Assembly (NCBI RefSeq): GCF_009733815.1
Contig: NZ_WNXY01000015.1
Location: 1 to 54,220, forward strand
Direction: 5' to 3'
Length of the DNA: 54,220 nucleotides
From: Pseudactinotalea suaedae
GTDB lineage: Bacteria > Actinomycetota > Actinomycetes > Actinomycetales > Beutenbergiaceae
Below the pieces are notes generated by a model. The model was not told the origin of the DNA and did no database searches. It saw only the letters and a program-made list of their open reading frames with translations. The position numbers and the translations under genes were made by a program. Positions 1 to 9,200 of the stretch are shown here, one piece after another (the stretch's first letter is position 1; every line of letters starts with the position of its first letter).

Positions 1-322
1 CGGCCCGGCGGCTCGACGCCGCGGCTCGCGCAGCGCGCGCGGCAGCGAGGCGGCGCGCGTCCGCGGCCGCGAGCTGGCGATCAGCGGGGGACCTCATGAG
101 GGCCTCCTCGTTCGCCCGCGAGGGGTGGACGAACACTCTGCCGTTGCTCGGTGGCGCCACCTGGCGAAGTCCCGCCGTCGCGACGATCCTGAGATCGTCC
201 GAGTAGCGGTCGTCCGCACGGGAGTCGACCACCACCTGCCGTGATCGGATCACGGCAGGAAGGATGTATGCGAAGACGAGAACGCCGATGCCGATCAGCA
301 CCCAGCCTGCGATATCGCCCAC
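1..322 (-). CDS. sepX: SepX/GlpR-like divisome membrane protein (partial, cut by left edge)
   Basis: The gene begins at GTG 322, the only start codon between the rimJ stop and the membrane segment, and runs off the left edge still open. The visible N-terminus has one transmembrane segment (WVLIGIGVLVFAYILPAVI, about residues 7-25), then a basic, Arg/Ala-rich cytoplasmic part starting SRQVVVDSRADDRYSDDLR. A single N-terminal helix followed by this DDRFSxxLR-like segment, directly downstream of rimJ, matches the actinobacterial SepX (Streptomyces) / GlpR (Corynebacterium) family. Those proteins recruit the MoeA-like protein Glp and help organise FtsZ division sites. The call rests on architecture and synteny. 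The gene is 60 nt downstream of rimJ on the same strand, so probably co-transcribed. Confidence 0.7.
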   Translation of the reverse strand, partial: MGDIAGWVLIGIGVLVFAYILPAVIRSRQVVVDSRADDRYSDDLRIVATAGLRQVAPPSNGRVFVHPSRANEEALMRSPADRQLAAADARRLAAARAARAAASSRRA

Positions 323-382
323 GACCTGACGGTAGGTCCGGCGCGGGCCGCCGCGCCGGTAGCGCCTCGGCGTGTCGGGCCG

Positions 383-958
383 CTAGCGGCGATTCTCGGC
401 CAGGCGCGCGGTCAGACCGCGTCCGACCTCCTCGCTGGTCAGCGCGAACGTGCGGTGGTCGGCCCACACGCCGTCGATGTGCAGGTACCGCTCCCGCAGG
501 CCTTCGTCACGGAAACCGAGCTTGGAGACCACGCGCAGGCTCGGCGTGTTCTCCGGTCGGATGTTGATCTCGATCCGGTGCAGCCTGAGCGAGAAGAAGC
601 AGAAGTCGCTGGCGAGCGCGACCGAGCGCGGGATGAGTCCCCGACCCGCCCAGCGCTCCCCGATCCAGTACCCGATCGCGGCGCCCCGCAGCGAGCCCCA
701 CGCGATGCCGGAGATCGTCAGGTGACCGACCAGCTCGCCCTCGACCTCGACACCGAAGCTGTACCCGGTGCCCTGGCGCGCCGCCCGCGCCTGGTCACGC
801 ACGTACTGACCGAAGGTGGGTCGCCGCGACGCGGGGTCGGGAGAGGTCGCCTCCCAGCGCGACAGCCACCGCTCGTTCTCCCGCCGCAGCCGGTCCCAGG
901 CCGCGGCGTCGCGGCGGCGCAACGGCCGCAGCCGCACCACGCCGTCGGTCAGGTCCAC
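383..958 (-). CDS. rimJ: RimJ/RimL-type GNAT N-acetyltransferase
   Basis: This 191-aa protein has the GNAT fold of ribosomal-protein alanine acetyltransferases. It opens with VRLRPLRRRDAAAWDRLRREN, has strands reading YSFGVEVEGELVGHLTISGI and IGYWIGERWAGRGL (acetyl-CoA binding loop region), and ends with HRIEINIRPENTPSLRVVSKLGFRDEG, the usual closing block. It would acetylate protein N-termini using acetyl-CoA in the cytoplasm; the substrate cannot be read from sequence. It lies just upstream of sepX, the order seen in many actinobacteria. Divergent from the 5-FCL gene with about 78 nt between them. Confidence 0.88.
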   Translation of the reverse strand: MDLTDGVVRLRPLRRRDAAAWDRLRRENERWLSRWEATSPDPASRRPTFGQYVRDQARAARQGTGYSFGVEVEGELVGHLTISGIAWGSLRGAAIGYWIGERWAGRGLIPRSVALASDFCFFSLRLHRIEINIRPENTPSLRVVSKLGFRDEGLRERYLHIDGVWADHRTFALTSEEVGRGLTARLAENRR

Positions 959-1036
959 CGGAAAACTCTAGGGGTTCGTGAGATCACCGGGGTGCCGAGT
1001 GGCGTTCGATCCCCTCGGTAGGGGAAGGTGGACCTC

Positions 1037-1660
1037 ATGTGGTCGGTGTCGTCCCTCGTCTCAGCGGACCCGACTCTGGAGACCGAGGACGCCAAACACC
1101 TGCTCCGTGAGGCCATCCGCGCCCACCGCAACAACCGCGGCACCCGCGAGCGCACCGAGGCCGGCCACGCGATCGCCGAGCACGCCAGCGAGATCGTCGC
1201 CGACGCCGGGTGTGTCGCGGTCTACGCCGCCCGACCGAACGAGCCCGCCACGCAGCCGCTGATCGACCACCTGCACGCCCAGGGCATCGACGTGCTGCTC
1301 CCGATCCTCGGCGTCGGGCTGAGCCGGGACTGGGCGCTGCACCGACCCGGCGGCACCCTCGAGGTCCGCGCGCCGGGTCGCCCTCCGGAGCCGGACGGTC
1401 CTGGCCTGGGCATCACGGCGCTGCACCGCGCCGACGTCGTGTTCGCGCCGGCGCTCGCCGTGGACCGCACCGGTGTCCGGCTCGGCCAGGGCGGCGGCTG
1501 GTACGACCGCGTGCTCGAGCACCGCCGTCCCGACGCCCCGGTGGTGGCGGTCGTGTTCCACGACGAGGTGAGCGATCACCCGCTCCCCCGCGCCGCGCAC
1601 GATCGCGCGGTCGACGGCATCCTCACCCCTGCCGGCTGGTGGTTCGTCGGCGAGGAGTGA
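1037..1660 (+). CDS. 5-formyltetrahydrofolate cyclo-ligase
   Basis: ATP-dependent conversion of 5-formyl-THF to 5,10-methenyl-THF in one-carbon metabolism. The diagnostic C-terminal block GVRLGQGGGWYDRVL is present, as is the N-terminal basic helix LLREAIRAHRNNRG that binds ATP phosphates. About 207 aa, normal for the family. I chose ATG 1037 because GGGGAAGG sits about 8 nt upstream; an in-frame GTG at 1028 overlaps that motif. In many actinobacteria this gene is followed by galU and moeA/glp before rimJ. Here rimJ is its immediate divergent neighbour and those two genes are missing. Confidence 0.93.
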   Translation: MWSVSSLVSADPTLETEDAKHLLREAIRAHRNNRGTRERTEAGHAIAEHASEIVADAGCVAVYAARPNEPATQPLIDHLHAQGIDVLLPILGVGLSRDWALHRPGGTLEVRAPGRPPEPDGPGLGITALHRADVVFAPALAVDRTGVRLGQGGGWYDRVLEHRRPDAPVVAVVFHDEVSDHPLPRAAHDRAVDGILTPAGWWFVGEE

Positions 1661-1666
1661 GTCCGG

Positions 1667-4351
1667 TCAACCCGGTGGCAGCAGGACGAGCGTCTGCTCC
1701 TCGGCGTCCTCGACCGCGTCGGGGGTGAACGCCCACGGGAAGGTCTCGCCCTCGGCCCACGGGCCGAACTGGTCGGCGTAGTTCTGCGACAACGGGTGCC
1801 CGGAGTTGCCCGTCAGCTGCACCCAGGTGGAGGCGTCCCAGTCCGCGACGTCGAGCACCATCCGCATCGCCGGCACCGCCGTCACGTCGAAGACCGGGTA
1901 GGTGAGCTCGCCGTCGACCTCCTCCCAGCTGGCCGCGTTCCACCCGTTCGCGTTGACGATCGAGCTGCCGCCGGCCACACCGATCGGGTCGGGGTTGACG
2001 AGGTTGCGGATGATGGTCGGCACACCCTCGCTCCCGAGGGCCTGGTGCTGCGGGGCCGCCTGGTGCAGCTGACCCCAGCGCCAGTCCTGCGGGGCCTTGC
2101 CGAGCAGCACCGTCAGCTGGGAGCGGGCGGCGATCAAGGCCTGGGCGAGGATCTGGTCGCGCTGCTCGACGACGGTCAGGGTCGCGCGGTCGTCCCACCA
2201 GGGGCTCTCGACGTCCTCGAGCAGCCCGCGCACCGCCTCGAGCCACTGCGAGCCGCCGTCGGGTCGCTGCGACGTGGGCACCTGGTCCCAGAAGGTCAGC
2301 CGCATCACGTTCGCCCACACCGCTGAGAAGTAGGCGGCCGCGGCCGAGTCGGTGTCGTTGGCGTGGTCCCAGTCCTCGAGCAGGTCGACCGCCTGCTCGG
2401 TGAAGGCGACGACCTCCGGCGTCTGCGCCTCCTCCTGGATGTCGACCTCCAGCAGCACCGGCACCAGCAGCTCGGCGTACGGGTTGGTGTCGATCAGCTG
2501 GATCTCGTTCATGTCCGCGACCGTGAGCCCGCCGCCGTCGGCGATCCGTGCCTCGAGCACGTCCCGGATCGCCTGCGACCGGTAGCCGAAGTCGTAGTCG
2601 GTGGTGAGGAACGGGTCGGTTCCCGGCGCCTGCACGGCCTGGTTCGCGGCGACGATGAAGCCCTCGTCCGGGTTCAGGACCTGCGGCATCTCGGTCGGGT
2701 CGACGAAGCCCTGCCAGTCGTAGCGCGAGTCCCAGCCGGGGCGCGGCCACGAGCCGTCGCTGGGCACGACGCCGTCGGGAACGGCCTCGCGGATCGGGAT
2801 CTTGCCCGGGGCCTGGTAGCCGATGGTGCCGTCGGTCGTGGCGAACACGATGTTCTGCGTCGGCACCTCGAAGGCGGCCGCCGCCGTGGCGACGTCGGCG
2901 GCGTCCGAGGCGGTGCCCAGCAGGAAGATCGCGTCGGCGGTCCGGCCCGGCGTGAGCGCGGTCCACTGCATCGCCACCGAGAAACCACTGACGCCGGCGG
3001 GCGGCTGGTCCTCGGTCGAGGGTCGGTCCGCCGCCACGCGGGAGGAGGCCAGCACGTCGGAGATGATCGGCCCGTGGCCGGTGGTGCGGACCACGATCGT
3101 CTCCGACTCACCGCCGTTGACCGAGATCACCTCGCGTCGTTCCGTCAGCGGCTGGCGCTCGCCGTCGTAGAGGTAGGTGCCGTCCGGGTACACCCGTTCC
3201 AGGAACAGGTCGACGGCGTCGCTCCCCATGTTGGTGAAGCCCCAGCCGAGCTCGGCGTTGTGACCGATGACGACACCGGGCAGGCCCGCGAAGCTGAACC
3301 CCGCCACCTCGAACGGGCACTCCGACCCGACCGTGGTGCAGTGCAGGCCGTTCTGGTACCAGATGCCGGGCGCCGAGATGCCCAGGTGCGGGTCGTTGGC
3401 CAGCAGCGGCAGCCCGGACTCGGTGTGCTCGCCCGAGACCACCCAGCTGTTGGACCCGATGCCCTCACCGTCCCCGAGAAGGTTCGGGACGGCGTCGAGC
3501 GCTGCCTGGACGTCGGCGAGACCGCTGAGCACGGCCGCGTCCGGCTGTGGCCCGCCGGAGGTCTCGTCGCTGGTCGAGGTGGTGCTCAGGGCCGCGGCCT
3601 CGGCCTCCTCGGCCGCGGCGTTGGCCTCGAGGAGCTCCGGGGTGGTGACGATCGGCAGGTTCCGGTCGGTCGGATAGGCCGGGTAGGCCGCCTCGACCAT
3701 CTCGAGGGCGACGTCGGCGCCGTAGCCGATGGCCTGCCCGTACAGCGCGGCGCGACCCAGCTCGTCGCTGTAGTTGCCGAGCAGGTCCCAGGCCATCGCC
3801 TTGAGCCACGCGAGCGAGTCGACCGGGGTCCACGGCTCGACGTCGGTGACCTCCACCTGCATGCCGAGCACCGTGTACTCCAGCGCGAGCTGGCCCGGCT
3901 CGCGCGAGGCGATGTAGGCGTTCACGCCGTCCGCGTAGGCCTGCAGGTAGGTGCGGGTCTCCTGCGACAGCAGCGGCCACTCCTGCTCGGCCACGTGACG
4001 CCACCCGAGCGTGCGGATCATGCGGTCGGCCTCGAGGCCGGCCTCGCCCACCAGCTCCGAGAGCCGCCCGGCGGTCAGATGACGCCGGAAGTCCATCTCG
4101 AAGAACCGGTCCTGCGCGTGCACGTAACCCTGGGTCAGGAACAGGTCGTGCGTGGTGGCGGCGTAGATCTGCGGGACGCCCAGGTCGTCACGCTTGACCT
4201 GGACCTCGGCGGTGAGCCCGTCGATGCGGAACTCGCCCGCGTGGTCCGGCAGCGCGCGCCTGCTCACCGTGAACAGGGTGACGGAACCGACCACGATCAC
4301 GACCGCGAGAACTGCGGCCACACCGATGGCGACCCGCCGCCACACCGACAT
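1667..4351 (-). CDS. Penicillin acylase family protein (Ntn hydrolase), membrane-anchored or secreted
   Basis: About 894 aa. An N-terminal hydrophobic segment (residues 8-28) would export or anchor the precursor. The rest follows the penicillin/acyl-homoserine-lactone acylase plan: an alpha region starting VQVKRDDLGVPQIYA and QGYVHAQDRFFEMDFRR, a spacer, then the autocatalytic junction GSNSW. Ser300 there is the expected new N-terminal nucleophile, followed by GLPLLANDPHLG in the beta chain. Such enzymes cleave amide bonds of acylated small molecules; the substrate is unknown. Start taken at ATG 4351; an in-frame GTG lies at 4360. Ends 7 nt from the convergent 5-FCL gene. Confidence 0.9.
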   Translation of the reverse strand: MSVWRRVAIGVAAVLAVVIVVGSVTLFTVSRRALPDHAGEFRIDGLTAEVQVKRDDLGVPQIYAATTHDLFLTQGYVHAQDRFFEMDFRRHLTAGRLSELVGEAGLEADRMIRTLGWRHVAEQEWPLLSQETRTYLQAYADGVNAYIASREPGQLALEYTVLGMQVEVTDVEPWTPVDSLAWLKAMAWDLLGNYSDELGRAALYGQAIGYGADVALEMVEAAYPAYPTDRNLPIVTTPELLEANAAAEEAEAAALSTTSTSDETSGGPQPDAAVLSGLADVQAALDAVPNLLGDGEGIGSNSWVVSGEHTESGLPLLANDPHLGISAPGIWYQNGLHCTTVGSECPFEVAGFSFAGLPGVVIGHNAELGWGFTNMGSDAVDLFLERVYPDGTYLYDGERQPLTERREVISVNGGESETIVVRTTGHGPIISDVLASSRVAADRPSTEDQPPAGVSGFSVAMQWTALTPGRTADAIFLLGTASDAADVATAAAAFEVPTQNIVFATTDGTIGYQAPGKIPIREAVPDGVVPSDGSWPRPGWDSRYDWQGFVDPTEMPQVLNPDEGFIVAANQAVQAPGTDPFLTTDYDFGYRSQAIRDVLEARIADGGGLTVADMNEIQLIDTNPYAELLVPVLLEVDIQEEAQTPEVVAFTEQAVDLLEDWDHANDTDSAAAAYFSAVWANVMRLTFWDQVPTSQRPDGGSQWLEAVRGLLEDVESPWWDDRATLTVVEQRDQILAQALIAARSQLTVLLGKAPQDWRWGQLHQAAPQHQALGSEGVPTIIRNLVNPDPIGVAGGSSIVNANGWNAASWEEVDGELTYPVFDVTAVPAMRMVLDVADWDASTWVQLTGNSGHPLSQNYADQFGPWAEGETFPWAFTPDAVEDAEEQTLVLLPPG

Positions 4352-4426
4352 CTTCGACACGACAGCGAGGCTAACTGACCCTCGGTGGCCGCGAGTGCTC
4401 CCGCACCGGACGTAGAATCCCGCTTC

Positions 4427-4777
4427 GTGCCCACCTATGCCTATGCCTGCACGTCGTGCCACCACCGCTTCGACATCTATCAGGCCTTCTCCGACGCCGC
4501 CCTGACCGAGTGCCCCGAGTGCGGCGGCACGCTGCGCAAGCAGTTCGGGAACGTCGGCGTCGTGTTCAAGGGTGCGGGGTTCTACCGCAACGACGCACGC
4601 GGCACCAGTGCCACCAGCGAGTCCTCGGGCTCCTCTGATTCGTCGTCGTCGTCGTCGTCGAGCGGGTCGAGCGAGTCGAGCACCTCGAGCGCGCCGAAGG
4701 AGTCCGGCAGCAAGGACTCCAGCAGCACGACCAAGGCGGCCTCGACCGCGAGCACGTCCAGCAGCAAGGCCTCCTGA
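4427..4777 (+). CDS. FmdB-family zinc-ribbon protein with long serine-rich tail
   Basis: 116 aa from GTG 4427, chosen because the family begins MPTYxYxC; here it reads VPTYAYACTSC. Two CxxC pairs (CTSC and CPEC) form the zinc ribbon, followed by the family block FKGAGFYRND. The remaining ~55 residues are almost pure Ser/Thr/Ala/Lys, encoded partly by seven consecutive TCG triplets near 4639-4660. FmdB proteins are putative regulatory or nucleic-acid-binding zinc ribbons of unclear role. Divergent from the penicillin acylase. Confidence 0.9.
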   Translation: MPTYAYACTSCHHRFDIYQAFSDAALTECPECGGTLRKQFGNVGVVFKGAGFYRNDARGTSATSESSGSSDSSSSSSSSGSSESSTSSAPKESGSKDSSSTTKAASTASTSSSKAS

Positions 4778-4873
4778 CCCGACCTGTCCACAGGTGCGCG
4801 CCGATGCGCACGTGTCCACAGCACCCCAGGCGCTGCCCGGCGGGTTCTCGACGGCGTCCCTACCGTCGTCGTC

Positions 4874-5512
4874 ATGTCTCACCGATCGCGCTCGCTACGA
4901 CCCTTGCTGTGGCGCTACCGCTGGCTGGTCGTCGCGTGCTGCGTGGCGGCCGCGGCCTGGGTGAGCATCGGCGCGTTACGACCACTGCCGCCGCCCACGG
5001 TGCCGGTTCTGGTGACCGCGCGGGACATGCCCGCCGGGACCGTGCTCACCGCGGCGGACGTGCAGCTCGACGCTGCGGAACGAGCACCCGCGGGCACGAT
5101 GGATCTCGACACCGCGGTCGGCGCCACCCTGACGGTGGGGCTGCCGGCTGGCGTCCCGGTGGTCGACACCATGCTGCTGGGTCCGGGGCTGCCCGATGCC
5201 GCACCGGCGGGATGGGTCGTGGTGCCGGTGCCGCTGGCCGATCCGATGCTGGCCGAGCTCGTGCGGGTCGGCGACCGCATCGACCTGTACCTGGCCGCCG
5301 CTGACACCGGTGGCCGTCTGACCGAGGCGCAGCTGGTCACCACGGGCGCGCTGGTGCTGGCGAGAGCCGGTCCCGCCGATCAGGAAGCGGGGTGGCTGGG
5401 CACGTCGGCGGCGAGCTCGGCGAGCGTGGTCGTGGCCGCGATCAGGCCCGAGGATGCGGCCGCGCTGGCGGGCGCCAGCGGCTTCGGTCCGTTCCGCGCG
5501 GTGCTGTCGTAG
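4874..5512 (+). CDS. SAF-domain membrane protein (CpaB/RcpC-like)
   Basis: 212 aa. One N-terminal membrane segment (about residues 18-34) is followed by a SAF domain opening VPVLVTARDMPAGTVLTAADVQL, the signature of CpaB/RcpC Flp-pilus assembly proteins and of antifreeze/flagellar FlgA-like domains. No other pilus gene is nearby, so a stand-alone envelope role is as likely as pilus assembly. Tandem with fmdB and convergent with mscL, the usual actinobacterial order. Confidence 0.85.
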   Translation: MSHRSRSLRPLLWRYRWLVVACCVAAAAWVSIGALRPLPPPTVPVLVTARDMPAGTVLTAADVQLDAAERAPAGTMDLDTAVGATLTVGLPAGVPVVDTMLLGPGLPDAAPAGWVVVPVPLADPMLAELVRVGDRIDLYLAAADTGGRLTEAQLVTTGALVLARAGPADQEAGWLGTSAASSASVVVAAIRPEDAAALAGASGFGPFRAVLS

Positions 5513-5568
5513 CCAGCGCGAGGCCCGGGGACCGTGCGGGCCCCCGGGCAGCGTGCCGGTGCGCTCGC

Positions 5569-5991
5569 TCAGGCCTGCTTCTGCGCCTTGAGCAGGTCGC
5601 GGATCTCGGCGAGCAGCTCGACGTCGGTCGGGGCCGCCGGGCCGTCCTCCTTGATGCCCTTGCGCCGCTGCTGCAGCTCGTTGAACTTGTTCATCGGCAC
5701 CACGAACACGAAGTACACGACGAGCGCGGTGATGAGGAAGACCACGAGCGCGTTGACGATCGCACCGATGTTGACGAAGGTCGGGTCGACGCCGTCGACG
5801 AGGCTGTCACCGGGGCGCAGGTCGAACCCGAGTGCGCCCGCGTCCGGGGAGCCGATGACGTTGAGGATCGGAGTGATGATCGCGGACACGAACGCATCGA
5901 CGACTGCGGCGAACGCGGAACCGATGACCACCGCGATCGCGAGCTCGACGACGTTGCCGCGCATGATGAAGTCCTTGAACCCCTGGATCAC
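5569..5991 (-). CDS. mscL: Large-conductance mechanosensitive channel MscL
   Basis: 140 aa. Begins VIQGFKDFIMRGNVVELAIAVVIGSAF, the conserved N-terminal helix and pore-lining TM1. TM2 is NALVVFLITALVVYFVFVVPMNK, and a charged C-terminal bundle ends LLAEIRDLLKAQ. It opens under membrane tension to release solutes during hypo-osmotic shock. The GTG at 5991 is fixed as start by AGGAGG six nucleotides upstream (5998-6003), although the reading frame extends further upstream. Confidence 0.96.
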   Translation of the reverse strand: MIQGFKDFIMRGNVVELAIAVVIGSAFAAVVDAFVSAIITPILNVIGSPDAGALGFDLRPGDSLVDGVDPTFVNIGAIVNALVVFLITALVVYFVFVVPMNKFNELQQRRKGIKEDGPAAPTDVELLAEIRDLLKAQKQA

Positions 5992-6075
5992 GGGGCGCCT
6001 CCTCCTGAATGGATGGACACCGTTGTCGGCGTCCGATGCGTGCCCGAGGCTAGCGGTACCGGCATCCACCCGGGG

Positions 6076-6288
6076 TCAGCCCCAGTGCGGTGGCACGTCG
6101 CGGCGCAGCCGCTCCTCGCGGTCCTCGGGCGCATCGCCCCAGGCGCGGTCGTCCTCGTCCCACGCCTTCTCGTCGCTCGCGGGCTGCTCGGTGCCGGCCC
6201 TGACGGCGCGGCGGTGGCGGCGAGGTCGGCCGGGGGCAGCGGGCGAGGTCTCGCCTCGCCCGCCCTCCCCGGGCTCGCGGGTGCTCAC
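6076..6288 (-). CDS. Small acidic conserved protein ending VPPHWG (70 aa)
   Basis: GTG 6288 overlaps the stop of the helicase-like gene as GTGA, indicating translational coupling. The ~70-aa product is hydrophilic and disordered-looking. It ends DEDDRAWGDAPEDREERLRRDVPPHWG-like (quoted in parts: DEDDRAWGD; EERLRRDVPPHWG). I recall similar short proteins with this tail in other actinobacteria beside the same large gene, but no function is known to me. Too short for many gene callers. Confidence 0.7.
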   Translation of the reverse strand: MSTREPGEGGRGETSPAAPGRPRRHRRAVRAGTEQPASDEKAWDEDDRAWGDAPEDREERLRRDVPPHWG

Positions 6289-9200
6289 CCGGGCAGGACC
6301 TCGCCGCGATCGAAGAGACCGGGCTCGATCAAGCGGTGGCGGCCGCGGCGGCGCTCGGCCCGGCGTTCGTCGGCCTGCACCCGACGCGTGCTCGCAGCCG
6401 ACATCTCGGAGCGGTTGGTCTCGCCCTCGGTGCCGGCCTCGTCCGGGGTCTCGGCACCGCCCTGGGTGCTGGCCTCGGCCTCGGTGCTGCCCTCGCCGCT
6501 CGGGGGGTCGGTGACCACCGGCTGCTCGGACGTGGGCGGCACCGCGGTCGGCTGCGCACCGTCGAGGTCGTCGTCGTCGGCGGGGCCGCGCTCGGCCTCC
6601 ACGTCCTCCTCCTCGTCCAGGACGGCGGGCGGAGCGGGAGCGGTCCGGACCGGCACCGCGGCGCCGGTGCGCTCGGCCACGATCTGCTCCACGAGGTCGC
6701 GGATCGCCGCGGCCTCGCCCTGGGGGTCCATGAAGACCGCGGTGGAGAACACCATCCGGACGCGCCAGCCGCGGTTCTCGAGCCGCTGCACCCAGTGCCG
6801 GTCCCGCCGGCGCAGACTGCTCTCGTTGACGTAGTCGGGGTCGTCGGTGAGGACGGCGAGCAGCAACTCGCCCGGCAGCGCCGGGTGACCGATCGCCAGC
6901 GGGATGCGCACGCCGCCGACCGGCCCGTACCGGGGCACGACCGTCAGGCCGAACCGCTCGACCCGCTCGGACAGGTCGCGCAGCAGCCGGTCCGGGGGGA
7001 CGTCGTCGTCGTCCGTCGCCGTTCTCGCGGCTACGCCGGCGCGCGCGAACGCGAGCAGGTCGCGGAGCGCGACCGCGCCGGCGGCGCGCAGCCGTTCCGG
7101 GTCGAGGTCCTCGGGTGCCAGGCACGAGACCACGGTGAGGCGGTGACGGCAGGCGTCGAGCGCGTCGACGAGGAGCTCGGCGCCGTGCTGCCCGCTGATC
7201 GAGCCGAACCGGTACAGCACGCGCCCGTGGGGCGTCTTGCCGTAGCCGACCGTGAGGATCACGGCGTCGCGGCGGAGACCGGCGACCGACTCGATGTCCA
7301 CCACGGTGAAGGGCTCGGGCCCGGACGGGTCGAAGAACCGCGCCATGCTGGCGCCGGCCGCGGTCGACAGCACCGCCTCGCGCACACGGTCGGCGTGCCT
7401 GGCGTTGAGGGCGATCACCGCGAGGGAGGACTCCGGCCGGGTCAGCGCGTGCTCGATCACGAGGTCGACCACGCGGTCCACCTCGCTCTGCACGCTCTCC
7501 ACGGACTCGGCCCCGGGGCCCGGCATCCCCGTGCCGTCGACGAGCTCCAGCCCGATGCCCGGCGGCCGCGGTGGTGCCGGAACCGGGCGGATGACGTCGC
7601 CGTAGCCGTGCTCGGCGAGGAAGCCGGCGATCTCGGCGTCGAGGTCCAGCCGGTCGCCGGGCAGCTCGACGCTCGGGAGCACGTGGGCCGCCGCCACCAA
7701 GCCGGCACCGCCGCGCCGGGTGTCGCCGACGATCACGACCTGGCGGCCGCGGGAGATCGCGGCGATCGCCTGCTCGGTGGGCAGGTGCTGCACGGCGTCG
7801 AGGACCACCAGGTCGACCGTGCGCTCGGGACCCAGGACCTGCGGCACGAGCATCGGCGGCACGATCCAGATCGGGCGCGGGGCCCACACCACGGGGCCGA
7901 AGCGGCGCTGCAGCTCCTTGAGGTCGGTCGAGCCGTGGCCGCGCACGGCACGGTAGAAGTCCTGAGCCGCGGGCTTGTCCGCCGCGATGCTCGCCCGCAC
8001 GTGCTCGGCGACGCTGACCAGCACCGGCGCGCTCAGCGAGGAGGTCTGCGCGGCGTCGAGCTCCCGGAGCCGCATCGAGGCGACGTCCAGCGACGACGCG
8101 TCGAGGTCGGCGAGCGCCGGGTCCCCGCGCAACAGCTGCTCCAGCAGGCTGGACCACCAGGCGAGGTCGAACTCCGGCCCGACCAGGTCGGTGGGGACCC
8201 GGCGTGCGGTGAGGTCCTCGACCAGCGGACCCAGGCCCAGGCGCTTGAGGACCCCCAGCACGCCGGCGCGTTCGGGCATCTGCCGCAGCGTCGCGTCGTC
8301 GTCGACGAGGCGATCCAGCCGCGACTGCAGGTCGGTGAGCGGGACGTCGCGCAGGTCGACGTCGCCGAGCGCGGGCGAGAGCACGCTCTGCAGGGGATCG
8401 ACCAGTGCCGCCACGTCGTGCTCGGTGCTGAGGATGTCGGTCATGCCCTCGGGCAGCCGGGGCCAGCCGCCGCCCGCGCAGTGCCGGCGCCAGAGCTCGC
8501 GGCGTGCCTGGACCGACAGCAGCTCGGCGTGCAGGTCCGCGACCGCGACGCCTGGTCGCAGCAGGTCCTTGGCCTGCTTGCGCAGCCGGCGGCGGTCGCT
8601 CCTGCCGAGGGTGATGCCGTGCCGTTCGCGCCAGCCGTGGCTCGCGGCGGCGGCGGCCATGTCGGTGGCGCTGCGCTCGAACACCTGCGGCACGAACACA
8701 TCGAGCGAGGACCGGATCCCCTCGAGGAGCTCGAGCTGCTCCGACCACTGCCGCAGCGTGGTCGCCTCGTCCAGACCGGTCTGGGCGGCGGTGGCCTCGA
8801 CCTGGGCGAGCACCGTGGGCAGCACCCGCCCGAGCTCGCGCACCCGCGCGAGGGTCTCGGTCGCGTGCTCGGCGCTCGTCAGCACGGCGCCGTACCAGGG
8901 GGTGTCGGAGGCGCGCAGCCGGAAGGCTCCGAGCGCGGCGGCCCTGGCGAGCTCCTCACGGGCGTGCTGCCGCTCGGCGAGCGTCATCTGCACGGCCTGC
9001 GGGTCCAGCCGTACCTGGGTGCGCGGTCCGGGACGCTGCGAGGTCAGCTCTGCCAGCTCCTGCATCGCGAGATAGGCCGAGGCGTCCCAGGGCGCGCGGG
9101 CGGTGTGCAGCGCGTGGATGTAGTCGGACAGGGCGGCACGCGCCTCCCCGAGCTCGCGTCGCATGACCGGGATGTGGGGATCGAGCTCGGGCGGATCGAT

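Noticed and set aside
2363-4378. Plus-strand 671-codon open frame
   Set aside because: Antisense to the penicillin acylase, with no recognisable domain.
4352-4882. N-terminal extension of the penicillin acylase to 1071 aa
   Set aside because: It would overlap the whole fmdB gene in antisense; the membrane segment right after 4351 marks the true N-terminus.
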